Shown here in pieces: positions 16,104 through 26,596 of a DNA stretch of 64,000 bases. Source of the DNA: [Clostridium] leptum DSM 753 (GTDB lineage Bacteria; Bacillota; Clostridia; Oscillospirales; Acutalibacteraceae); assembly GCA_000154345.1 (NCBI GenBank), contig DS480349.1, positions 124,001 through 188,000 on the forward strand. Direction: 5' to 3'. A program made the position numbers and the translations under genes. The notes beneath the pieces were generated by a model. The model searched no databases and had not been told where the DNA came from. It saw only the letters and a program-made list of their open reading frames with translations. Numbering within the stretch: position 1 is the stretch's first letter; every line of letters begins with the position of its first letter.

Positions 16104-17129
16104 TCAATCTTCTAGCCTTACGATTCTTTTTTCTGCGATGGAAAGGTTTCCGGCCTGGACGATTTTCACCGCCATCAGGCCGTCAACGCCCGTCACACAG
16201 GGCGTTTTATCCTCCAGCACACATTCGGCAAAGTGAAGGTCCTCCTTTAGATATGCGTCCTCAAATAAATTCTTCCAGCTTTTAATAAACTGCCGTACCT
16301 GATTACCGCTGCGGTTGGCGCAGATCATATTGTTTTCGTTGCTGGTTCCCAGATAGATTACCCCGTCTGTGCCCAGAATTTCTACCCGGGCGTCATAGCC
16401 GTAGCCTACTCCCTGAGCACCGTCGATAGAGGCGAGCACGCCGTTTTTAAATTTACCGTTCAGCACCACGTTGTCATAAAAGTCAGGAAATTCCTTTTGG
16501 GCTTCATGGCAACGATAATTTCCGGCGATCGCGTACACATGCTCAAACTCGCTCCCAGAAAACCAACGCAAGGAATCAATATCGTGGCTGTTGACTTCCG
16601 CCAAAGGACCATTGCTTTTTTTGATATCATACATCCAAGGCCTTGGGGTGCTGGGCCCGCGGGTCAGGGATTTGACCAGCACCACACTGCCGATCTCTCC
16701 AGCTTCCACTGCCTTTTTGGCAGCCTGGAAGCTTTCGTCAAACCGGCGCATAAATCCGATTTGCAGCTTCACCCCGCTGTCCTTGACTGCCTCCATGATT
16801 TGCACACATTCCCGGGCGTTCATGGCCATGGGTTTTTCCAGTAGAATGTCCTTGCGATGCTTCGCGGCGCATACGGCGATTTCACAGTGATATTTGGTGG
16901 GGGAAACGATAACAACCGCGTCGGTTTCTTCATCCTCCAAGGCTTGCTTGTAGTCCAGATAATATTTTTCAATTTCCAGCTCCCGGCATGCGGAAGCTGC
17001 GGCCTCCTCCACGGGGTCGGCTACTGAGACGATCCGAAATCCCGGCACACTGCGCTGAAAATTACGCGCATGGATCATCCCCGCCCGGCCAGCGCCGATG
17101 AGACAGATTCCACGGTAGTTTTTCTTCAT
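16104..17129 (-). CDS. Gfo/Idh/MocA family oxidoreductase
   Basis: The protein has about 341 residues. The N-terminal Rossmann domain begins GICLIGAGRAGMIHARNF (GxGxxG), and DILLEKPMAMN contains the conserved EKP lysine. The C-terminal substrate domain includes VNSHDIDSLRWFSG with the conserved His-Asp. This is the inositol 2-dehydrogenase / glucose-fructose oxidoreductase superfamily, NAD(P)-dependent oxidation of a cyclic polyol or sugar. ATG 17129 is taken as start; a GTG at 17144 in the same frame is an alternative. The gene lies 34-49 bp downstream of the Zn-alcohol dehydrogenase gene in one operon with the isomerase-like gene, so it probably acts in the same sugar pathway. Confidence 0.87.
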   Translation of the reverse strand: MKKNYRGICLIGAGRAGMIHARNFQRSVPGFRIVSVADPVEEAAASACRELEIEKYYLDYKQALEDEETDAVVIVSPTKYHCEIAVCAAKHRKDILLEKPMAMNARECVQIMEAVKDSGVKLQIGFMRRFDESFQAAKKAVEAGEIGSVVLVKSLTRGPSTPRPWMYDIKKSNGPLAEVNSHDIDSLRWFSGSEFEHVYAIAGNYRCHEAQKEFPDFYDNVVLNGKFKNGVLASIDGAQGVGYGYDARVEILGTDGVIYLGTSNENNMICANRSGNQVRQFIKSWKNLFEDAYLKEDLHFAECVLEDKTPCVTGVDGLMAVKIVQAGNLSIAEKRIVRLED

Positions 17130-17178
17130 AAAGCTCACACTCACTTTCTGTTCATTTGCTGATCTAAAAGTCCGGACG

Positions 17179-18216
17179 CTAGAATTCTACAACGTTTTTT
17201 AAACCCTTCACCTGCTTCGCCAGCTCAAACAGATCTGATATTTTGTCCAAAGGGGCTTTTTTAGTTATCAGACTGGCAACCTCGACGACGCCATCGGCAA
17301 TAAAATCAAGAGTCTTGCGGTATTGCGACAGACTTGCGCGGGTGGTCCCGGTAACGATAAGCTGCTTGTAATGGATTATATTGGAGTTAAGCCGCACGAC
17401 CTCCTTCCCTTTGGGCAGGCCTCCGAAGAAACAGATCCTGCCGTTGACGGCGGCCTGTGAAAGCGCGGATTCCTGGGCGGCGGGAGAGGGACACGCGGTG
17501 ATGATCACGTCAAAGCCCCGGCCCTTGGTCAGCCGGCTTACATCCTTTTCCTCTAAGGAAGCCGCGGGAATCAGGCTCCGGTCTACGCGCCGGCATTCCT
17601 CCAGACGTTCCGGCGACAGATCGCTGATCACCACACGGCCGGCGCCTGCCAGCTTAGCCAGCTTAGCATGCATTAAGCCGATGGCGCCGGAACCGACCAC
17701 CAGCACATAGTCGCCTGGCTGGATATGGCAGTGCTGAGAGCCGTTATAGGCGCAGGAGAAGGGCTCGTTCAGAGCGCCTTCCGCATAAGAAACCCTCCGC
17801 GGAAGAACTGCCACGTTGCCGCCGGCTACCGCGCGGGAGGGAATTCTGACGTATTCTGCGAAAGCGCCGTCCAGATTGATGCCGAAGGCTTGGTAGTGCG
17901 GACATAAATGTCCGTTGCCGCTGACGCATAAATCACACACACCGCAGCCCATATTAGGCGCCACTGCTACTCTCATGCCGGCTTGATACCCGGTTACTCC
18001 TGAACCGATTTCCACAATATCTCCTGCGAACTCATGGCCCAGCACCAAAGGCTGGGACGAATCGGTCCCTTTCGCGCCGCTGGTGAGCATCCGCACATCG
18101 GTGCCGCAAATTGCGGCGGCCCGGACCTTTACCAGAATTTCCCCAGCGCCGATCTTTGGCTTTGGCATCTCCTCGATCCGAAGATCATTGATTCCGTACA
18201 TCCTTGCCGCTAACAT
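17179..18216 (-). CDS. Zinc-dependent alcohol dehydrogenase (sorbitol/threonine dehydrogenase-like)
   Basis: The 345-residue medium-chain dehydrogenase has catalytic zinc ligands C37, H61 and E62 (ICGTDV and GHEFAG), structural-zinc cysteines C91, C94, C97 and C105 (CGVCDLCVSGNGHLC), and a Rossmann motif VVGSGAIGLMHAKLA near residue 175. The overall pattern fits polyol or sugar-acid dehydrogenases such as sorbitol, galactitol-phosphate or L-iditol dehydrogenases. AGGAGGG stands 7 bp upstream of the ATG. It is the middle gene of a minus-strand trio (isomerase-like, this, Gfo/Idh), divergent from a sugar kinase and DeoC. The exact polyol is unknown. Confidence 0.88.
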   Translation of the reverse strand: MLAARMYGINDLRIEEMPKPKIGAGEILVKVRAAAICGTDVRMLTSGAKGTDSSQPLVLGHEFAGDIVEIGSGVTGYQAGMRVAVAPNMGCGVCDLCVSGNGHLCPHYQAFGINLDGAFAEYVRIPSRAVAGGNVAVLPRRVSYAEGALNEPFSCAYNGSQHCHIQPGDYVLVVGSGAIGLMHAKLAKLAGAGRVVISDLSPERLEECRRVDRSLIPAASLEEKDVSRLTKGRGFDVIITACPSPAAQESALSQAAVNGRICFFGGLPKGKEVVRLNSNIIHYKQLIVTGTTRASLSQYRKTLDFIADGVVEVASLITKKAPLDKISDLFELAKQVKGLKNVVEF

Positions 18217-18260
18217 GCAATACCCTCCTATGTATCGTTTTTCTATTGTTGAATGTTTTA

Positions 18261-19601
18261 TTAGATAACCTCCGTGTCAAAGCCATAGACCTTTGCCATT
18301 TGAAGAAGCTTATAGGTAACGTCTCCTTGAATTAGGATTGCGTGGTGGGAGGAGAGGCTTTCCATTACCTTGTGCCCGCTGCCGTTTCGATAGCGGAGCA
18401 AAGCCCCGTTGCGGCAATCAGAGCCGGGATATTGTACGTAATCTTCAATTTCCGCCTCGATGATGGTAAGCTTTTTCATATCGGAGCGGAGCTTGGCCAT
18501 CGTAATAGGCCCTGCTGCCATACGGCAGTCGATAACAACGGCGTCATCGCTGACGATGTCCAACACCTTAGGGCGCATGACCCATTGCGTGCAGAAGCTC
18601 TGAGGAGCGCAGCCGAAATATCCGCAGTGAACTCCCAGCGCGTGGCTGTCGGGATCGTCAATGCTGGGAAAACGCTGAATTTTTTCATGCTTTAAGGCCG
18701 CCATTCCTACTAGAAAGGGATAGATATTCGTCATCATCATAGGCGTTTTCAGTGCGGAATAGAGGATAAATTTGCTGATTAAAGTAACCGTGTCTCCTTC
18801 GCACGCCCAAATAATATGATCGTATTCAAATAGCCAGTTCCAGGCCAGACAGGGTGTGGTAGCGCTGTGGAAGGATTCGTTCAGACAATTAGCGCCCGCG
18901 CCGCAGACTCCACCGATTTCGAGGATCAGCTCGCGGATTGCTAAATAAAGCTTCACAGCCTTTAAGATGCTCTCCTGCGGTACTTCTTGGATAGGAACAG
19001 GGCGCTGGTTCCATAGCTCCTGAGCCTGAGCGTCAGAAAATTGAGCTGCCCTGAAATTCACCTCTTTCCAGCTGCGGTACACAATTTGAACGCCAAAAGT
19101 ATCTTCAATCTGACGGGTGCAGGACTTATCCCACCAGTAAAACCGCTTGAACAGATACGCCTGCATCCCTTCTCCCGGATTATCCTGCAGCATAAGAAAC
19201 TTCATGCCGGAGCGCAGTTTCCTTTTAGCGGAGAGAGCTCGAAGAACCACTTTAGCAAGCTCACATTGATAGGGGGAGAATACGTTTCGACCCAGTTCGC
19301 CCCGCAGATAAGCCACGATCTCCCAGTCCCACATTTCCACAGTGCCGAATTCTGAGGTTAGAATAATAATCGGCAGCGAGACGCTCTCTATAAATTCGCG
19401 GTATTGAAAGACAGCTCCTAGAAGCTGGGGGAATACTATGGCGTCTGCATCGGGAGGGACAGGCTCTCCCAGCGGCTGAGGAGGAAGGAAATCGGCTTCC
19501 GCGCCGTAGAGAATTTGCAGCTTTTTTAGCTGTTCCTCAAATTCCCGAGTCTCCCGAGGGTTTCTTTCTTTAAAGTATAGGGGAAGCAGTTTTGCCTTCA
19601 T
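18261..19601 (-). CDS. L-fucose/L-arabinose isomerase-like protein
   Basis: The 446-residue protein begins MKAKLLPLYFKERNPRE. Its plan, with an N-terminal alpha/beta region, a middle segment GGVCGAGANCLNESFHSATTPCLAWNW, and a C-terminal beta domain containing MAAGPITMAKL and GSGHKVMESLSSHHAILIQGD, resembles the L-fucose isomerase-type proteins that interconvert aldoses and ketoses. I infer a sugar isomerase; the metal-binding residues cannot be assigned confidently. The start at 19601 has AAAGGAG upstream, and the longer frame to 19787 runs through the divergent promoter region and is rejected. It is the first gene of the minus-strand operon. Confidence 0.6.
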   Translation of the reverse strand: MKAKLLPLYFKERNPRETREFEEQLKKLQILYGAEADFLPPQPLGEPVPPDADAIVFPQLLGAVFQYREFIESVSLPIIILTSEFGTVEMWDWEIVAYLRGELGRNVFSPYQCELAKVVLRALSAKRKLRSGMKFLMLQDNPGEGMQAYLFKRFYWWDKSCTRQIEDTFGVQIVYRSWKEVNFRAAQFSDAQAQELWNQRPVPIQEVPQESILKAVKLYLAIRELILEIGGVCGAGANCLNESFHSATTPCLAWNWLFEYDHIIWACEGDTVTLISKFILYSALKTPMMMTNIYPFLVGMAALKHEKIQRFPSIDDPDSHALGVHCGYFGCAPQSFCTQWVMRPKVLDIVSDDAVVIDCRMAAGPITMAKLRSDMKKLTIIEAEIEDYVQYPGSDCRNGALLRYRNGSGHKVMESLSSHHAILIQGDVTYKLLQMAKVYGFDTEVI

Positions 19602-19636
19602 GGAATAAACTCCTTTGCTGTTGTTTTGTTTTATAT

Positions 19637-19722
19637 TATCATAACATATCCTAATATTCAACAATAAATAATAGAAATCAAAAAATATATTGCACAATAA
19701 AAGAATATATGATAACATATAA
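19637..19722. promoter_or_regulatory. Divergent promoter/operator region of the sugar locus
   Basis: On + TTGCAC (19691-19696), 17 bp and TAACAT (19714-19719) form the kinase promoter. The -10 lies inside a palindrome TATATG-ATAA-CATATA (19707-19722). A near copy, TATCATAACATAT (12 of 13 matching TATGATAACATAT), lies at 19637-19649 on the isomerase side, 72 bp away, about seven helical turns. Two operators bound by one repressor for both directions is a reasonable inference. Confidence 0.5.
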
Positions 19723-19751
19723 CAGAAATAAAACGGAAGGGCGGTTCTGCC

Positions 19752-21275
19752 ATGCAGTATCTGATCGGCGTCGATATCGGCACGCAAAGCACCCGTGCGG
19801 CAGTTATGGAGGAATCGGGAAGGATTCTTACTCAGGCCTCTAAGGAAACAGAACTAATTTATGAAGGAGACCGCTGGGTTTGGCAGGAACCGGATCGGAT
19901 GTATGGCGACGCTGTGGAAACCGTGAAAGCAGCGGTGGAAAAAGCGCGGATCGCCCCCCAGCAGGTGGCGTCTATTTGTATGGACGCGCAAATGGCGGGC
20001 ACTATGGGAATCGGGAAAAATGGAGAAGCGGTTACGCCCTATGACAGCTGGCTGGATAAACGGTGCGAGGATAGCTGGGAGGAGCTTCGGGCCTTTGGCG
20101 AGGATGAAATTATTTCTATTACGGGAGCGCCCGTGACCTATGCTCATGGGCCGAAAATTCTTTGGTGGAAAAAGCATCGTCCGGAGATCTATCGGAAGAT
20201 TGATAAATTCGTCCCGCCCGGAAGCTATTTGACGATGCGCTTCTGCGGCTTAACGGGCGAACAGGCGTTTATAGACCATACTTATCTTCATTTTTCCGGA
20301 TTTGCAGATACCAGAAGGAAGGGCTGGTCAGACAGGCTATTGCGGGCGCTGGGTGTGGAAGAAAGCAAGATGCCCAGAATTGTCCGTCCCTGGGATCTGG
20401 CGGGAGGCTTGACGAAAGAAACCGCCGAGGCCTGCGGCCTGCGGGAAGGAACCCCGGTAGTGTGCGGCTGCGGCGATACCGCCGCCTGCGCTGTGGGCGC
20501 TGGGATCACGAGGCCCGGGGTTATGTATGACGTGGCGGGGACTGCCTCTGTATTTGCCTGCGCGGTCGGCAGGTACCAGCCGGATGTGAAATACAAGACA
20601 ATTTTGTTTGCTCCGGGAGTGATTGAGGGCCTGTATACCCCGATGGCTTATATTTCCGGAGGCGGAATGTGCTTAAAATGGTTCCGGGACGCCATTTTAA
20701 GGGGAGAAAAAAGCTACCGGGAACTGGATGCCTTGGCGGAGGAGGTGCCAAGAGGCAGCGCAGGACTAATTTTTACGCCTCACTTTTCCGGCCGTGTCTG
20801 TCCAAACGACGGTGTGATAAAAGGCAGCTGGCTGGGGCTTACAATGCGGCATGACTACCGGTATTTATATCGCGCGATCGTGGAAAGCCTGGCGTATGAG
20901 TATAAAATGTATTTAGATATTATTCAGGAATCCGTTTTGTTAGAGGGGGGCGGCTCGCATGTTCTGTCGGTAGGCGGCGGAGCCCAGAGCGCCTTGATGA
21001 ATCAAATCAAGGCGGATGTCCTCGGGCTGCCGGTCCGCACGCTGGAAAATCCGGATACCGGGGCCTTGGGATGTGGTGTGATCGCCGGTTATGGCGTAGG
21101 GCTTTATGACTCGATTCCTAAAACCGTGGACCGGCTCACGGCCCAGAAGCAAGAATTTATTCCTGAGCCCCAGGGGCATCTGGATTATCAGCCTTACACG
21201 CAGGCCTACCGGAACAGCTTTGAGCGGCTGCGGTCCGTTTACACTTTTTTACAGAAGGCACGGCATCAGGCATAG
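19752..21275 (+). CDS. FGGY family carbohydrate kinase (xylulokinase-like)
   Basis: The 507-residue kinase has the ASKHA fold: GVDIGTQSTRAAVMEESG at residues 6-23 is the first phosphate loop, ICMDAQMAGTMGIG follows, and CGCGDTAACAVGAG plus LSVGGGAQSALMNQIKADVLGLPV (residue 405 on) are the FGGY C-terminal ATP-binding motifs. It phosphorylates a ketose or polyol with ATP. It is divergent from an isomerase-like gene and upstream of deoC, giving the classic order isomerase, kinase, aldolase. The specific sugar is not decidable from the sequence. The ATG is 10 bp after GGAAGGG. Confidence 0.88.
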   Translation: MQYLIGVDIGTQSTRAAVMEESGRILTQASKETELIYEGDRWVWQEPDRMYGDAVETVKAAVEKARIAPQQVASICMDAQMAGTMGIGKNGEAVTPYDSWLDKRCEDSWEELRAFGEDEIISITGAPVTYAHGPKILWWKKHRPEIYRKIDKFVPPGSYLTMRFCGLTGEQAFIDHTYLHFSGFADTRRKGWSDRLLRALGVEESKMPRIVRPWDLAGGLTKETAEACGLREGTPVVCGCGDTAACAVGAGITRPGVMYDVAGTASVFACAVGRYQPDVKYKTILFAPGVIEGLYTPMAYISGGGMCLKWFRDAILRGEKSYRELDALAEEVPRGSAGLIFTPHFSGRVCPNDGVIKGSWLGLTMRHDYRYLYRAIVESLAYEYKMYLDIIQESVLLEGGGSHVLSVGGGAQSALMNQIKADVLGLPVRTLENPDTGALGCGVIAGYGVGLYDSIPKTVDRLTAQKQEFIPEPQGHLDYQPYTQAYRNSFERLRSVYTFLQKARHQA

Positions 21276-21409
21276 CCAGGCTTGCTGCGTGAAATCAATA
21301 ATCGGAACGATAGCCGGTTGATAACTTTTTGAGCGTCCCCAAAAATCAGGCGAATATTTACTGAATCTATCATTTTAAGAGTTTATTGAGGAAAGGCGGA
21401 GAATACAAA

Positions 21410-22093
21410 ATGGAAAAAATGACAAAAGAGCAATTGGCCAACATGTTTGACCATACCTTGCTGAAGCCGTTTGCGACCAAAGAGGACTTTCAAAGGCTGT
21501 GCGAGGACAGCAAAAAATACGGCTTTAAAATGGTAGCGGTCAACTCAGCGCCGGTAGCGCTGTGCAAGGAGTATTTGAAGGGCTCCGGGGTGCATGTGGG
21601 CGCTGCGGTCAGCTTCCCTTTGGGGCAAACCACCATTGAGTGTAAAGTGTTTGAAACAAAGGACGCTATCGCTAACGGAGCGGATGAGATTGATTACGTG
21701 ATCAATGTGGCGGAACTGAAAAATAAAAATTACAAATATATCAAAGAGGAAATGGAGCGGATTGTTTCTGTGTGCCGGGAAGCCGGGGTGATCTCTAAAG
21801 TAATCTTTGAAAACTGCTACTTGACCAAGGAGGAAATCCAGAAGGCTGCTCAAATTGCGAAGGAAGTGAAGCCGGACTTTATAAAAACTTCCACAGGGTT
21901 TGGCACCGGAGGCGCTGCTGTGGAGGATGTGAAGCTGATGAAAGCCGTGGTAGGCGGCGCTGTGAAAGTAAAGGCGGCCGGCGGCATCCGAGACTGGAAA
22001 ACCTGCAAAGCGATGATCGAGGCGGGCGCGGAACGAATTGGAACCAGCAGCAGCCTAAAAATCCTGGAAGAATTTCAAGAGGAGGAAGGGTGA
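21410..22093 (+). CDS. deoC: Deoxyribose-phosphate aldolase
   Basis: The 228-residue class I aldolase has Schiff-base lysine K159 in [14 protein letters not shown], the second catalytic lysine K188 in [11 protein letters not shown], and the conserved ADEIDYVIN segment with the acidic residue. DeoC cleaves 2-deoxyribose 5-phosphate to acetaldehyde and glyceraldehyde 3-phosphate. The AAAGGCGGAG site fixes the start at 21410. It is 134 bp after the kinase gene and has no nucleoside phosphorylase nearby, so it probably serves the neighbouring sugar pathway, using deoxyribose or a related deoxy sugar phosphate. Its 3' side abuts the foreign segment. Confidence 0.93.
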   Translation: MEKMTKEQLANMFDHTLLKPFATKEDFQRLCEDSKKYGFKMVAVNSAPVALCKEYLKGSGVHVGAAVSFPLGQTTIECKVFETKDAIANGADEIDYVINVAELKNKNYKYIKEEMERIVSVCREAGVISKVIFENCYLTKEEIQKAAQIAKEVKPDFIKTSTGFGTGGAAVEDVKLMKAVVGGAVKVKAAGGIRDWKTCKAMIEAGAERIGTSSSLKILEEFQEEEG

Positions 22094-22246
22094 GCCCGAA
22101 AGAGGTTCTGATAGGAGAAAGCGGGCGGAAACAGAAAGCTTTTAAACTTCCGCGTGTAAAATGTGCAGAAAAGAAGAGCTGTAAGGGGAAAGGCACACGC
22201 CCATAAGGAAGTAATTGTATTACCGCAGGGCGGCATAGTCAAAAGG

Positions 22247-24158
<1,912 letters not shown>

Positions 24159-24462
24159 TCCTTTCTCGTCCTTTCTTTACTTTGTAATGTGATAAGTTTC
24201 GTAGCAAGCATAGGAAAGGGGTACCCTTTCCGTAAAATCGTCCGTTTTCTGTCTGCCGACAGCGGCGATTTTTGCTTGTTGGGAAGTTTCCCAAACCCTC
24301 TGTTTTTTTCTCTCACTACCTACTACACCGCGCAAGGCGATTTTGCCAAATTTTTGAGAGAAATTTTTAAAATAATTTCTTATGTCCTGTTACGCCGGAT
24401 AAAGAAAAAAGCCAATGTTTACTTAACAGTAACTAAATATGGTGCTTTGAGCCGCAGGACGA

Positions 24463-24491
24463 TTGACAACACATATGGGAATCGCTATAAT
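24463..24491 (+). promoter_or_regulatory. Strong promoter of the MATE leader transcript
   Basis: TTGACA (24463-24468), 17 bp and TATAAT (24486-24491), both consensus. Transcription would begin near 24498, about 290 nt before the MATE start codon. The preceding DNA from 24159 holds no supported gene. Confidence 0.85.
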
Positions 24492-24526
24492 TATTTTGTA
24501 ATAAGTTTTCAGAAAGAGTGAGTACA

Positions 24527-24625
24527 ATGTTATTTGGGAAATTTTGCATTGAATACAGCTCCGCACAATTTGATATTTCAAAACATTGTACGGAGCCTAA
24601 AAGACACGAGAACATTTATATTTAG
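24527..24625 (+). CDS. Putative 32-residue regulatory leader peptide
   Basis: ATG 24527 is preceded by AGAAAGAGTGAG at a good distance and about 30 nt after the predicted transcription start. The ORF ends at TAG 24623-24625 and begins MLFGKFCIEYSSAQF. Two mutually exclusive RNA stems overlap its 3' half (see the attenuator entry), which is the arrangement of ribosome-stalling leaders of antibiotic-resistance genes such as erm and tet. The peptide itself resembles no enzyme. Its role as sensor of ribosome-targeting compounds is inference. Confidence 0.6.
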   Translation: MLFGKFCIEYSSAQFDISKHCTEPKRHENIYI

Positions 24626-24765
24626 GCTTGCTCCAACATAACTTTATCATGTGGGGCTTTGTTCGCGTGTATATATTATGATATTCGGGCAGTAGGCAAT
24701 GTTTTGTCTGCTGCCTTTTGTTATGCAGAGGGCGCACTGTATCGTGGCTACCCTCTGCTTTTTTT
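24558..24765 (+). promoter_or_regulatory. Transcription attenuator ahead of the MATE gene
   Basis: Stem 1 pairs 24558-24569 with 24585-24596 (11 of 12). Stem 2 pairs AGCCTAAA (24594-24601) with TTTAGGCT (24621-24628) and competes with stem 1. Downstream are two terminator-like hairpins: GGCAG...CTGCC (24688-24715) followed by TTTT, and GCAGAGGG (24725-24732) with CCCTCTGC (24751-24758) followed by seven T. The last ends 22 bp before the MATE start. A ribosome on the leader ORF would shift these folds. Confidence 0.7.
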
Positions 24766-24787
24766 ATTCAGAAAGGATTTTGAGAAA

Positions 24788-26167
24788 ATGAAAGAAGAAC
24801 AGAACTTAACAACAGGAAGCGTACCGAAGAAGTTGATTATATTTGCACTTCCTCTATTGCTTGCTAATCTTTTGCAATCTTTTTATAGTATTGTAGATAT
24901 GCTTGTTGTTGGAAATATCGTAGGAGAAACAGGTCTTGCTGCAATCAGCAATGCGTCTATGATAAGTTTTATTATCAATTCAATTTGTATCGGCGTAACA
25001 ATGGGCGGTACTGTTTTAATCGCTCAATATAAGGGGGCAAACGATGAACAAGGACAAAGTAAAACAGTTGGAACACTATTCGCAACATCCCTTATCGCTT
25101 CATTTATCGTAACGATAATAGGATTGATTGTATATAAGCCGCTTTTCCATATTTTGAATGTTCCTGCGGCTTCTATGCAAGACGCTTGCGAATATATGAA
25201 AATCATCTGCTGCGGCACTGTATTTGTGTTTGGTTACAATGCAGTTTGCTCTATTATGAAAGGCTTTGGGGATTCAAAAAGTCCTCTATATTTTGTGGCG
25301 ATTGCGACGGCTGTAAACGTCATATTAGACCTGATTTTAGTCGGCCTCTTTAACATGGGAACGGCAGGAGCCGCCTATGCAACTATTTTTTCGCAGGGTG
25401 TTTCTCTTTTTGTATCAATCATTCACTTGAAAAGGAAAAAGTTTGTCTTTGATTTTAAGATAAAGCACTTTGCTATCAAATCGGATAAACTGATAACTGT
25501 TTTAAAAGTCGGATTACCTACCGCTATCCAAATGGTAATTGTCAATATATCGTATCTTCTAATTACAGGAATGCTCAACTATTTTGGCGTATCTGTTGCC
25601 GCAGCGTCCGGTGTAGGTCTTAAAATCAATACATTTGCAGGTATGCCCTGTTGGGCGATCGGACAGGCTGTTACTGCTATGGTCGGGCAGAATGTAGGGG
25701 CAAACGATATAGAGCGTGTGAGAAAAACGACGAAAATTGGATTGTATTTGAATGTATCAGTTACTTTGATTGCCATTATCATTGTGCAATTATTTGCGGA
25801 ACAAATCATCATGTTATTTGAGCCGGAAAGCCAGGAGGTCATAAAAGGCGGCGTTCTATATCTAAGAATGTGTTGCGGTATTAACAGTCTGATTTATGCA
25901 GCCATGTACACATTTGACTCTTTTGCTATCGGAATAGGCTCCGCAAATGTTGCTATGATAAATGCGCTTTTGGACGCGGTATTTGTCCGGTTATCTGTAA
26001 GTTGGATCTTAGCGTTTGTCATTCACATTGGATTTACAGGTATCTATATCGGTCAAGCTGTTTCTCCTGTATTACCCGCGATTGTCGGATTGATATATTT
26101 CAAAAGTAAATCATGGGAGAAGAAAAAGTTGATACATCATGCGGAAAGGAGCGTGGGGCAGCCATGA
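24788..26167 (+). CDS. MATE family efflux transporter (element-borne)
   Basis: This 459-residue membrane protein has 12 predicted helices. It begins EEQNLTTGSVPKKLIIFALPLLLANLLQSFYSIVDMLVVGN, the typical NorM/DinF start with the LLxNxxQxxYxxVD pattern, and repeats the motif in the second half. It exports cationic drugs or other xenobiotics in exchange for Na+ or H+. GAAAGGA precedes ATG 24788; the upstream in-frame ATG at 24659 lies within the attenuator and is rejected. It overlaps the KTR gene by ATGA. Regulation by the leader attenuator is strongly suggested. Confidence 0.9.
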   Translation: MKEEQNLTTGSVPKKLIIFALPLLLANLLQSFYSIVDMLVVGNIVGETGLAAISNASMISFIINSICIGVTMGGTVLIAQYKGANDEQGQSKTVGTLFATSLIASFIVTIIGLIVYKPLFHILNVPAASMQDACEYMKIICCGTVFVFGYNAVCSIMKGFGDSKSPLYFVAIATAVNVILDLILVGLFNMGTAGAAYATIFSQGVSLFVSIIHLKRKKFVFDFKIKHFAIKSDKLITVLKVGLPTAIQMVIVNISYLLITGMLNYFGVSVAAASGVGLKINTFAGMPCWAIGQAVTAMVGQNVGANDIERVRKTTKIGLYLNVSVTLIAIIIVQLFAEQIIMLFEPESQEVIKGGVLYLRMCCGINSLIYAAMYTFDSFAIGIGSANVAMINALLDAVFVRLSVSWILAFVIHIGFTGIYIGQAVSPVLPAIVGLIYFKSKSWEKKKLIHHAERSVGQP

Positions 26168-26337
26168 AGCAAGCAGAATGGTTATTATGCCCTATATGCC
26201 ATAATAAGACCCGTATCAGAGTACGAGAAGATACCGAACTAAAGAATTTCTTGCTTTACTGTCCTAAATGTAGGAATGAAGTTTTAATCAATTTAAAAAA
26301 GAAACATATATCAGTTATCAAAGAGCCGGACGCATAG
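26164..26337 (+). CDS. Cysteine-rich KTR domain protein
   Basis: The 57-residue protein is a single zinc ribbon: LLCPICHNKTRIRVREDT, with CxxC at residues 8-11 and the KTR triplet, then YCPKCRNEVLINLKKK with the second CxxC. This matches the short Cys-rich KTR family often found with resistance genes on conjugative transposons. It starts at ATG 26164 overlapping the MATE TGA (ATGA), so translation is coupled. It probably binds zinc and perhaps nucleic acid; function unproven. Confidence 0.82.
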   Translation: MKQAEWLLCPICHNKTRIRVREDTELKNFLLYCPKCRNEVLINLKKKHISVIKEPDA

Positions 26338-26342
26338 ACGCA

Positions 26343-26390
26343 GAGCCGATAACACGCAGAGTAAAAATGCGGTTATCGGCTCCTTTTTTA
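26343..26390 (+). terminator. Terminator of the MATE-KTR operon
   Basis: GAGCCGATAAC (26343-26353) and GTTATCGGCTC (26372-26382) form a perfect stem followed by CTTTTTT. Confidence 0.88.
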
Positions 26391-26405
26391 ATTGTGAGGA
26401 GGTCT

Positions 26406-26596
26406 ATGGTGTTTTTTTCTAATTATTACGACATCTTAAAAAAAGACGAATCTTTGCAACGGGATATTGCGCCCATAAAGATGAACTTATAAATCATTTA
26501 ATATGTTCTGATAACTCATATTGTACAAGCACCCATGTGGTTTTCAATTTAGACGCTTGTTCCCCCTATTGGGAAGAAAGGGGGCGAGTTAGATGA
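26406..26596 (+). pseudogene. Frameshifted small element gene
   Basis: ATG 26406 follows a perfect AGGAGG. The first frame (MVFFSNYYDILKKDESLQRD and on) runs to TAA at 26490. One base lost in the A-run at 26477-26480 would explain the break: in the shifted frame the protein continues KDELINHLICSDNSYC and ends at TGA 26594-26596, overlapping the ATG of the next gene exactly as intact operons do. The intact product would be about 63 residues. A sequencing slip in the A-run is the alternative. Family not recognised beyond association with Tn916-like sigma genes. Confidence 0.65.
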
